DNA of 64,000 nt, from NCBI GenBank assembly GCA_022701365.1, contig JAKUHH010000396.1, forward strand, positions 372,001-436,000, written 5' to 3'. Source of the stretch: Mycocentrospora acerina (Eukaryota; Ascomycota; Dothideomycetes; Pleosporales). This document shows positions 1 through 9,095 of the stretch, one piece after another. Each line of letters begins with the position of its first letter. The stretch's first letter is position 1. The notes under the pieces were generated by a model, which was not told the DNA's origin, did not search any database, and saw only the letters and a program-made list of their open reading frames with translations. Both the position numbers and the translations under genes were made by a program.

Positions 1-540
1 TGGAGCCAGGGCGGGACTAGGACAATGTGCGACAGTGGTTCCAACGTTGTGGGCGGACGGGTGGCGCTTGGCTCTCGCCTGGTCGCTCTCCAGGGCCGGG
101 CAGCGCTGGAGAGATGGGGATTGTCGACGTCGCAGCGGAAGTCCTGGGTGATGGGGGAGAGAGGCTCACTCGCTCTGCGCTCTGCGGGCGAGGGAAAGGA
201 AAGACGGGCGTCTGCGGGCAGGGCAGGGCTGGACAGGAGCGCAAGGCTCGACCGTTGCGCCTTGCCAGGCCTGCGTGCTGCTGATTGGCAATGTACCGAG
301 ATTCGCTGCAAGAGCACTAATCACCCGCGCGCCATAAATAGACAGTGGCTCCCGTCCGCGAAGACGACGCGCAAGACCGGCCAGGGCGGGACAAGGGCCT
401 CTCGCCTCTCTGCCGTGGAGCACACACGGCGACGGCTGCGACAAAATGCTTGCATCGCATCGCTGTTTGTTTTTGCAGACGCCTGAAACAGCCCTCAGCA
501 GCTGGCAAGCGGAAAAGTAAGTGCAGGGAGACGGCAGGGC

Positions 541-576
541 GGCAGTCTGGCAGTCTGGCAGTCTGGCAGCCTGGCA
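541..576. repeat. 8-bp tandem repeat (GGCAGTCT)
   Basis: Three exact copies and one variant copy of GGCAGTCT run head to tail. It lies outside any supported coding region. Confidence 0.8.
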
Positions 577-910
577 ACACGCACGTCTTCGCAGTCCCTG
601 CAGGAGGCGCTCGCACTACGACCATGGCAACACTGCGATCCCGGTCAGGAACGCGTTTCCAGAGCACTCACCCGCCCAGGTCAAGGTCACTGGCGACCCA
701 CACCAGGCAGTTGTGTTATTTGCTTCATTTCACAATTGCCGTTATCCCCATATAGCATTGTCTGCCGTCGCGTCGTCGTGTCGTTGTGCACAATCCGCCA
801 AACGGCGAGGACGCTGGCTTCTGAATCCCCACCACCCTGTGCCCTTCGCGTCCATGGCGTTCGTCTCGCAATATTGCCAAGCACAGGTTTGGCAGGCAAT
901 GGTGTACAGC

Positions 911-978
911 GGTCTACTATCAGTGGTCTGCTATCAGTAGTCTACCATCAGTGGTCTACTATCAGTGGTCTGCTATCC
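911..978. repeat. 14-bp minisatellite, five copies
   Basis: Five successive units of GGTCTRCTATCAGT (starts 911, 925, 939, 953, 967) differ at one or two bases; the last is cut short. The two main variants (TAC/TGC) alternate, which suggests growth by duplication of a 28-bp dimer. Confidence 0.85.
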
Positions 979-1520
979 AGCTAGGGCTCGTGCTTGCGGT
1001 CGCGTCGATCTCGTTCGACCAACGCTTGCCTCCTTTTCTGTCCAGATCCTCCCATGATGCTCTGGACAATACATGTACTCTCATCAGGCATGCTCTGCTC
1101 AACAGGCTTTGTCTTGTCTCTCCATTTGTTTCCACGCTTGGTTGCGTGTTTCGAAACATTGCCGTCGCAGACCTTTCTAGCGCTAGCCTCACTCAGCAAT
1201 GCAAATTACACTTTCGCATGGCGCTCAAAGCTGTTACACGAACACGCCGTATATCAGGGGCGCTGTTGGACAGGAATGCATGTCGGAATGTCACCACGTG
1301 ATTTCTGTACCTGCATCCAGATCGGGGACTTTTCAACGTCTGGCCCCGCCGACCCCACTTTTCTCGGCCGTACTTGCCCCTCATGCCTATGACAACTACC
1401 ATAAGCTACGCTGATATCGGGCTAAGGCGGGAGGTTGCTCGATTACCAGGACCCATTATTATCCTATGGATGCTGTCTTTCCCACAATCCTTTCTACAAA
1501 CAAGCCAGGTTTTTCAGAGT

Positions 1521-3675
1521 ATGACGTCAAATCACGTTGACGCCCCTCGTAGCGGTCCGCCACCTCTGCCACCACGAACTCCATCCACAGACCATGATTA
1601 CTTCACCGGTGCTGGCTCTTCACTCATGGCATTGTCATCGCATGATCCACGATCATCCTCTACACAATCACTCGTACCAGACCCTGCTTCGGACAGCGTA
1701 GGACGCCGTCGCTTACTGCTTGTCTTCATCCATGGGTTCATGGGCAATGAAACAAGTTTTCGAAGTTTCCCGGCCCATGTACACAATCTCGTGACAATCA
1801 CCCTTACAGAAACACACGTAGTGCATACCAAGATCTATCCCAGATATCCCGCCCGGTATGCTCTCGAAGCTGCTAGGGACAAGTTCTCCAACTGGTAAGC
1901 GGGCAACCATCTTTGTCAGCAGTCAACTGCTAGGAGAAACACTAAAATAGGCCAGGTTGGCTCCTCATGAAGACCAATGGACTGACGTGATCTTACTGGG
2001 TCACTCAATGGGTGGGCTGCTTGCCGCAGATGTCACTCTCGCCTTCCGCCATCGAATCATAGGCGTTGTGAATTTCGACGTCCCGTTCCTTGGTATGCAT
2101 CCTGGCATCATCAAGGCAGGGCTCGGGAGTCTTTTCAACAAACCACCAGCCCCACAAGATGTTGTGAGCCCAGAATCAGAGTCGGGGCCAAGACCAAGCA
2201 GAATGTCCACCATCTTCAACCCAAAACCGTCAGATCCCAACTATAACCCAGCTTTTCCCAACGACATCAATCTACCGATACGCAAAGGCTGGGATAATGC
2301 GTTGCATTGGTTCAACAAGCACTCGGACGACTTGAGAGTAGCATCGAAGACCTTGGTCAAGTCTCACTTTGAGTTCGGCAGCGCCATGGCCGACTACAGA
2401 GAACTCAAAGATCGATACGCAAGAGTGCGAGCTTTGGAAGAAGATGATGAGAATACTAGGGGCTCAGCTAATCCAAGAGTACGTCTGCCGCCACGAATAC
2501 GCTTTGTCAACTACTACACTGCAAGTACCGGGAGACCCAAGAAGCCTAAAACGCCCAAGTCTCCGTCCCCTGAATTATCAGCTACCCCATCCATGGAAAA
2601 CCATCTTAGCGAGGCCAACATTCTCAAGTTAGAGCATCAAGACAGCACTACCAACACTCCAAAGCTGGAGCATTGTGAAAGTGAGAGGGATGACCATTTT
2701 TCAAAACGTCTTGGTAGCGATGCGAGTTCTCATTCGACAGTGTCACAACCAGAGATGACACACATACCAGCCGAGCCCATGGTCGAAAGTCCGCGTTTGT
2801 TGGTACAAGTCGAAGAACAGCGTGGTAAAGAGCTTGTTCCTGTCGACCACGAAGAACCTTTGTCGGCAACGAGTCCTGTTGATAGCTCGTGGAGTCGGAA
2901 CCTGCCACCCGTACAGGATGGACCCTCAGGTCTTCCGGAAGTTCCGCCAATACCCCAGGAGCCGCCATTTGTAGATCTGATGCAATACAGCGATAAATCA
3001 CAACGGAGAGCCGCCGAGAAAGAACATGACCAGGCTCTCAAAGTATACCAGAAAGCAGTCAAGGCCCGCAACAAAGTCATCAATGAAAGAACGAAGATGG
3101 AAGAAAAATATGAGAAGCAGCAAAAACAGGAGCAGAAACAAAGGGAAAAAGACGAGTCTACAGCCAAAAAGGAGGCAAAGCCAAGCAAGGCTCCCGAAGT
3201 GAAAGAGTTGGAAGACGACCTCCGCATTATGCAAATTGACAGCCAACTCACAAAGGAACCAATCTCGCACGCTCCGTACAACAATTATGACTTCTCTCGC
3301 AGCGCCATCTTAGCGCAGCCCAACCCTGACGACCGCTCTTCCATCACCGACTCAGCATACACTAATGACTCGCAGTCTACGCACACCTCATCATTCGGTC
3401 GCCAGAACACAAATGATTCCAACACAAAGCCAGAGAAGCAGAAGAAGTTGAAGAAGTTCTGCATGTTGCCCCCCAAGGACTCGGCTGGAAACAAAGACCC
3501 CACGTGGATTAGGGTTTTCATGATGGGAATGGACGAAGTCACAGCACACACATCGCTATTCTATCTGAATGAGACGTATGAGCGATTGGTAGGCGATGTG
3601 GGAGCAAGGATCGAGGAGTGGGTAACGGAAGCAGATAGTGTGAGGTTGGTGAGGGAGATGCAAGGCCTCTACTGA
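1521..3675 (+). CDS. DUF676-type alpha/beta-hydrolase (putative lipase/esterase)
   Basis: Two exons, 1521-1894 and 1956-3675, joined over a 61-bp intron (GTAAGC...CCAG) that keeps phase and gives a protein of about 697 aa. An HGFMGN oxyanion-type motif is at residues 71-76 and the nucleophile elbow GHSMGG has its serine near residue 142, the arrangement of the DUF676/PGAP1-like serine hydrolases. The core is followed by a long, low-complexity region and a charged Lys/Glu coiled coil around residues 470-535, then a short conserved C-terminus. No signal peptide is seen with this start. In-frame ATGs about 140 bp upstream (near 1383) would add a hydrophobic N-terminal segment, so the start is uncertain. 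Substrate is unknown; a membrane-lipid ester is the family-based guess. Confidence 0.85.
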
Positions 3676-3767
3676 TTGTCTCTTCTTGATCTTCTGCTAT
3701 ATATCCCCTTGTGTTTAATAGATTTCTTCATCTAGAATCCTACTATTCTCCTGATAACCCATGATTC

Positions 3768-4471
3768 TCACATATTCGAAGCTGCCCAAAACCCCAGAAT
3801 ACCTCTTCCCACCCATCCTACACCCCCAACCAAAACATCCACCCAAGATCCCTCCGATCCCCTCCCTGTCACCCCCCACGTCACTACTTCCCACCCCCAC
3901 GAGAAAGCCAGCACACTCAGCACGCCAACAATCTTCTCACTACCCCTCACAGCATCATTGTACTTTGTCATAAACGGCACCCGAAGCTGCTCGCTATCAT
4001 TCCAGAACCGCGCCATGTGCGTGCGCGCGGCAAACACCGCAGCCGTGAGCGCAAGAGGGAGGAGAGGGTGCGAGAGCGAGGACTCTGGAGAGGGTCGGAG
4101 AATGAGAAGTGCAGAAGAGGTCAGAAAGGAGACCACCAACTTTGGATTTGCAGGTTAGCCTTTTTTTTTCTTTTCGTATTTTATCATTTACAGAGGTGTT
4201 GGAAGTGATCATTGTGGTCCATTTTTTGTGACCAGCGAAAAGAGAGGAGAAGAGAGGATATGAGAAGAGAAGAGATACATACGCTGATTGTCCCTGTTGC
4301 TTGCGTTGCGCGTGTTTTGTTCAGGCGCTGCGCTGCTTTGTTGGACCATTCTGCTGCTTTTTCGCTTTGCGCTTCGTATTTTTGGAGCTGCGTGATGTTT
4401 TGGTAGGATAGGGTGAGGCCGTAGGCTGAGAGCGCGGAGGTGAAGAGGAGGGAGGGGAGAGTCGTCGCCAT
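3768..4471 (-). CDS. Small multi-pass membrane protein, function unknown
   Basis: Spliced from 4471-4283 and 4139-3768 across a 143-bp intron with a GTATGT donor, a CTAAC branch site and an AAAG acceptor; both exons join in phase 0 to give 186 aa. Hydrophobic segments sit at the N-terminus (about residues 5-20) and at about 63-75, 88-102, 137-155 and 163-183, with a polar helix containing KYEAQSEKAAEWSNKAAQRL between the first two. The layout suggests a small organelle or ER membrane protein. I do not recognise a family. It stands back to back with the EFM4-like gene over a 0.9-kb spacer, and its stop lies 92 bp from the stop of the hydrolase gene. Confidence 0.65.
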
Positions 4472-5383
4472 TTGTGTGGATGGTCAAAGCGGTGTTGCGA
4501 GCTGGGGGTGGTTGTATATTTGGGGATCGGAATTCCTGGCTTGAAGATGTGTGATCCAAGGTTTTATTTTATTTTTGGGGGGTTGTGAGGTTTAAGAGGA
4601 CAGGAGATTGGGATACTTGTGAGACTTGGAATGGAGATTTTGAGAGGGCGTCTATGAGCGAATTTGAGAGTTGGGCTTGCCTTGCCTTGCATCCACATGA
4701 GGAAGTACGTCATAGGTTTGCGACAGGGGTACCCTTGCGGTGTGGTTCCTGCTAGATTCGCGAGAGGCTGCAGGAGATCTCGACTTATTTTGCATCATCC
4801 TTTACTAGCACTGAAAGGAACGCATAGTTCTTTTCATTCAAGATATCAGTTGCACCATAAACCACGCGTCCGGTATTGAATGGTGGTCTTGTTGAGAATC
4901 AGATATGGCTCTGCATGTCTCGTCGTCATGCCTTGACTTTGACATTCACGACAATCATGCATTTTCGCGCATTCAGCATTTATCTGTAGACTCACTACTC
5001 TTGATTACAACGATAGCTATGTGCAAGAATTGATGCACGTAAATTGGCGACAATATATTGCTTTCTACCATGTCTGAGAATATATAACGAAGTAGCTATA
5101 AATTTTAGTTCAGCAACTTCCAAACAAATACACGCTGCTCGTTTGACTAGAGACGGAAACGTAAACCTGAGATCATGAGACGATAAATAATATCTTCTTG
5201 ACTCTTCTCATTCTGCCAGCGAAACTCTCATGCAAACACCTTCTTGTCACGCCTCCTCAAGAGGTAGAAAGAGCCTCACTCGCTAATCCCCCACCCCGCA
5301 TCACCCTCCCAAAATCTCCCACCCCACCAAACTCCCAATCTTCTTCCACCACAACAACAACTACGACATCCACATCTTCCAAA
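4472..5383. promoter_or_regulatory. Divergent promoter region, membrane protein / EFM4
   Basis: About 0.9 kb between two divergently transcribed start codons. It contains AT-rich stretches around 5040-5110 and a pyrimidine-rich leader before the EFM4 ATG (5280-5383). No further gene is supported. Confidence 0.5.
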
Positions 5384-6130
5384 ATGACCAACCCTACACA
5401 TCTCGACCCCTCCGCGCTCGGCACAAAATCCTACTGGGAATCCGCCTACATCACCGAGCGGCAAAACTTTGCCTCCAACGCCGCCGACGAAGGCACAATC
5501 TGGTTCAGCGATGCGGGCGCAGAAGAGCGCATGCTCTCGTTTCTCGAAGACCTATCCGACGAAGGACATCTGCACCAGGAAGCCGACGACGAGAACAGCG
5601 CCGCGACCAGGTTCCTCGACCTAGGGACAGGAAATGGACATTTACTTTTTGCGCTGAGAGAAGATGGGTGGACGGGAGAAATGATGGGCGTGGATTACTC
5701 TGCGCAGAGCGTAGCGCTTGCAAAGGAGATTCGAGACTCCAAGGATAAAGAAGGGGAAGAGGAAGGGGAGTACAAGGATATTTCGTTTGCGGAGTGGGAT
5801 ATTCTTTCGCAGGCGCCGGGGACGTGGCTGGGAGGTGGGTTTGATGTGGTGCTGGACAAGGGCACGTTTGATGCTATTTGCTTGTCGCAAGAGACGGATG
5901 CGCAGGGACGACGTATCTGCGAGAGCTACAGGGAGAGGGTGGAGCCGTTGGTGAAGAAGGATGGGAGGTTTTTGATTACAAGTTGCAATTGGACAGAAGA
6001 GGAGCTGAGGGGTTGGTTTGAGGCGGAAGGGAGTGGACTGGTGTTTGAAGGGAAGGTCAAGTACCCTAGCTTCACGTTTGGAGGCAAGACAGGTTCGAGT
6101 GTTGTGACCCTCTGCTTCAAGAGGACATGA
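5384..6130 (+). CDS. EFM4: Protein-lysine N-methyltransferase Efm4 (elongation factor methyltransferase)
   Basis: Single exon, 248 aa. The N-terminal block LGTKSYWESAYITERQNF is the METTL10/Efm4 signature, followed by motif I LDLGTGNGHLLF (about residues 78-89), the acidic SAM-binding residue in GVDYS, and the post-I motif DVVLDKGTFDAI (about 157-168). Known Efm4/See1 proteins methylate one lysine of eEF1A in the cytosol, using S-adenosylmethionine. The ATG at 5384 was chosen because it has a good A-rich context and the homologous region starts right after it; the frame is open upstream to 5198 but that part is low complexity. It is convergent with the next methyltransferase gene (63-bp gap). 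Confidence 0.9.
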   Translation: MTNPTHLDPSALGTKSYWESAYITERQNFASNAADEGTIWFSDAGAEERMLSFLEDLSDEGHLHQEADDENSAATRFLDLGTGNGHLLFALREDGWTGEMMGVDYSAQSVALAKEIRDSKDKEGEEEGEYKDISFAEWDILSQAPGTWLGGGFDVVLDKGTFDAICLSQETDAQGRRICESYRERVEPLVKKDGRFLITSCNWTEEELRGWFEAEGSGLVFEGKVKYPSFTFGGKTGSSVVTLCFKRT

Positions 6131-6192
6131 GGATGAGGAGGAAATGGACTTGTCTGAGCTATGCTCTATTCTACAAGTCCTGCACATAAACG

Positions 6193-7225
6193 CTACACTG
6201 GAACCCGCCGCCGTATCCGCGCCAACACTAGCCACTTCTTCCGTTCGCCAATATCTTCGCGCCCACCGTCGCGCTCCCTCGCCCACGGCCGATACTTACC
6301 GTCTGCGTTCAGCTCGTATATTAGCTCTACCTCGAGTCCGTTATTGGGAATCACCTCCTCAAAGAATGGTGCCACCTTTGCCCGACCCGTATGAAACCCA
6401 GCAATACAGAGTACACGCGCTGCGGGAGACTCCGAGAGGAAGTGCAGCATGGATTTGGCAAGGTTCTCGTGCTCACCTAGCATCCACAAGCAGTCTGCTG
6501 CGAGTACGCGTGTGTAACGGCGTGCGTTGGCAGTTGCAAATTCGGTTGTGGTGTTACCCCAGAGGTGGCCGTGGACCGCCACTTGAGATCGTATTTGCTC
6601 GGGGATGTTCTTCGTAACGTTTGTAGTGATTGTGTCGAGTATGGGGGGCGCCGGATAGTCTGTTATCGTGACCTACAAAGTCTGTCAGTCCAATGCAATC
6701 ACACGCAAATCTTGAGCTGTACTTCTTTTGCGCCCACCAATGCGCTCATGACTCCGCCCAATCCTACGCCTGCAATGCATTTCAGCGCCGTCTCTTCCAG
6801 CTTGACTCGTGCATTTATCCCAACGCACCTGCACCCAACTCCAACACCGTTTCCCCCTGCACATTCCATTTTTCCTCTTCCTCCCTGTCGACCCACCATT
6901 CGCCGCCCTTCCACCCTTCTTCGTCCTCATCATTGCTGCTTTTCTCGTCCGCCCTCCCGCCCACCAGCTCCGCCATCAAAACCCCCGCATTCCAGAGATA
7001 GTGCGCAAACTTCCTCCTCTGCTCCTCGCCATTCACGTCCGCAGTCCGAAACTCCAGTTCTCCGTGCTTTGCATTGCGGTACACAATCACCGTGGAGGGA
7101 TCATCGCCATGCTGGTTCTGCAGGTCGTCGGTGAAGATGCCGCCGAGGGAGGACCCAAAGATGTCCTCGGGTGTGAGAATTGTATTCTCGGGGCGCCGTA
7201 GTGTGATTAGGGAGGGCAAGAGCAT
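6193..7225 (-). CDS. Methyltransf_16 family protein methyltransferase (Nnt1/Efm7-like)
   Basis: Three exons: 7225-6829, 6769-6723 and 6672-6193, with introns of 59 and 50 bp (GTGCGT and GTACAG donors). Splicing restores a continuous SAM-binding fold of 307 aa: motif I VLELGAGVGLGG, then GAKEVTITDYPAP with the acidic residue after strand 2, and the late motif VLAADCLWM. This order is that of the seven-beta-strand lysine methyltransferases once annotated as nicotinamide N-methyltransferases (yeast Nnt1, now Efm7). The acceptor protein cannot be told from sequence. A conserved-looking segment EDIFGSSLGGIF lies near the N-terminus. The frame continues upstream to 7390 without a good ATG, so 7225 is preferred. 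It is convergent with EFM4. Confidence 0.8.
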
Positions 7226-7556
7226 GGCTTCTCGGAAAAAAAAGTCGTTCTTTTGTAACGTGCTGTGTCGTAGTGGGACGAGATGGGTAATTAACGATTG
7301 AGGATCGACTTGGTGGGGCAGGTGGCGTAACGAGATCGGGGATAGCGGTATGCAGGGTCTCTCGCGTGTGGAATGTCGTGAGCTCATCAACCTCGGTGGG
7401 TGGGGGAGTACTACATAAGGAAGCGGCGCGACTTGCGGGTTGTCGCGCGTTCAATCTCAACCACCTCTCTGCACTTTTTTGCCTGGGCGCCGACGCCAAA
7501 CTCTCACCACTTGCATCTCAAACCCCTTCAATTCCATCACTATCCCTACCGCAACA
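7226..7556. promoter_or_regulatory. Short divergent promoter, methyltransferase / TMEM205-like gene
   Basis: The two start codons are about 330 bp apart and point away from each other. The half next to 7557 is pyrimidine-rich with CAAC just before the ATG, as is common for fungal leaders. No other gene is seen. Confidence 0.5.
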
Positions 7557-8220
7557 ATGTCCCTCTCCGCCTTCAAGTCCGGTACAACGTACCACCTCCT
7601 CAGGTACCTTGCTTCCTTCGCTCTCGTGAAAACAAAAAAAGAATCTTGATTATTCTAACCACCCCCCAACCCTCAGCTACGGCACCCTCCTCGGCTCCAC
7701 GCTCTTCCAATCCTTCATCAGCGGCATCGTCGCCTTCCGCGTGCTGCCCCGCCCCCAATTCTCCACCCTCCAAAAGCACACCTTCCCCGTCTACTTCACG
7801 CTGCAAACCCTCACTCCCCTCGCCATGCTACTCACCCACCCGCGGGGGCCGCGCCACCTGCTCTCCCGCCTCCCGCTCCTCTCCTCCATTGCATCGTCGT
7901 CTCCCTCTGCCTCGGCAAAACTCCTGCAGGCCGGCAGCAACGACACGCTTAGCGCGTGGCTTATTGCGACAATGGTGGCGACGGGGTTTGTCAATCTGGT
8001 GTGGGTGGGGCCGCAGACGACGGAGATTATGCGCCTGCGCAAGCACCAGGAGACGAGGGATGGGAAGAAGAGTTATGATGCTGGGCCGCATAGTCGGGAG
8101 ATGCAGGTTTTGAATAAGCAGTTTAGCGTGTTGCATGGAGTGAGCAGTTTGATTAACTTGGTGGGGTTGGGCGGTATGGTGTGGTATGCGGGTGTGTTGG
8201 CGGAGGGGTTGAGGCTATGA
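7557..8220 (+). CDS. TMEM205-like / DUF4149 membrane protein
   Basis: Two exons, 7557-7603 and 7677-8220, separated by a 73-bp intron with a TTCTAACC branch site and CTCAG acceptor; 196 aa. The protein opens with a first membrane helix (YGTLLGSTLFQSFISGIVAF), continues with a second (PVYFTLQTLTPLAMLL), and ends with WVGPQTTEIMRLRKHQETRD and a C-terminal helix pair, the layout of the TMEM205-like domain. The polar WVGPQTTEIM..R segment is the most characteristic part. Its molecular role in fungi is not established, so only the family is claimed. Confidence 0.85.
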
Positions 8221-8239
8221 GGGGGTGGTGTCTGTGTGT

Positions 8240-8373
8240 GAATGCAGCGATGGAATTGTAGCGTAGACATGTTGATGTGTTGTACAAGGAGTCTGTTCAA
8301 GACGGTGAATGCAGGGATGGAATTGTAGAGTAGACACGTTAATGTGTTGTACAAAGACTTTATTCAAAACGGT
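8240..8373. repeat. Tandem duplication, two 67-bp units
   Basis: 8240-8306 and 8307-8373 are the same 67-bp unit, each beginning GAATGCAG and ending ACGGT, with several mostly transition differences (for example CGA/GGA, GCG/GAG, GAC/AAC). It starts 20 bp after the stop of the TMEM205-like gene, so it probably lies in its 3' UTR. Confidence 0.85.
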
Positions 8374-8695
8374 GAAACTGGAAAAATTAGTAGAGTATTT
8401 GCAAACTACAAGTCACGTTTCAACAAATCCAAGCAATCACACAAATATGAGTAAAGTGTAGTTGATAATGCCAATAATGATTGTGTATTACAACATATGC
8501 AATTAAAGGAATGAAGCGTACGTAGATGGTACCTCCAGAGCCATCTAGTGCGCGTGATCCGAGTTTTGTTTAATCCTAATCGTGATCCCCAAGAAAACAA
8601 AAATGTAACGAAGCCTGAGACAATGAAAATCTATAACCCATAATGACCAAAAGCTATGCCCGATATCCAAACAAAAGGAACGGTGGTGAGACCAT

Positions 8696-8696
<1 letters not shown>

Positions 8697-8746
<50 letters not shown>

Positions 8747-8756
8747 CAGACACACA
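8697..8756. repeat. CA-dinucleotide microsatellite
   Basis: About 21 perfect CA units run from 8697 to 8738, followed by an interrupted tail of CA units. Confidence 0.95.
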
Positions 8757-9095
8757 AACGGCCAATGATGAAAAACAACGCAAAGATTCCCGCTAACGTT
8801 GACTATGCAAAAATGTGAAACGCCAATATGCAAGACCAAGACTGAGACCAAAACTTCGACTAGACGACACCGGTTTGGAAGTGAAACGGGGTCACAGCTG
8901 CGTAGGGAAATGCGAACCAGCACGTGCCGTACAGGCTGGAGAGACCCGTGGTCGCGGAGCATGGCCCCGCGAGGAGTGATTATGTGCCGCAGTATTTGTG
9001 GCAAAGAGTGGGACGCCGGGTGATGATGTTCTATGTAGACTTCAGGCGCGAAAGTGAGGGTGAGCAAAGACGAGCATGAGAGTCGTAAGTCAGAC

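Larger units (their letters stand above)
1..1520. other. Left-edge region without a supported gene
   Basis: No open frame here has the codon texture, splice signals or recognisable domain of a real protein. The stretch is GC-rich and holds two short tandem repeats (541-576 and 911-978). The last part, about 1400-1520, is the probable promoter and 5' leader of the hydrolase gene that follows on the plus strand. A gene beginning outside the window could have its untranslated end here, but nothing shows it. Confidence 0.5.
8221..9095. other. Intergenic spacer with two repeats
   Basis: The spacer lies between two convergent genes and therefore probably holds their 3' ends. It contains a 67-bp tandem duplication (8240-8373) and a CA-dinucleotide microsatellite (8697-8756). 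No gene is supported. Confidence 0.6.
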
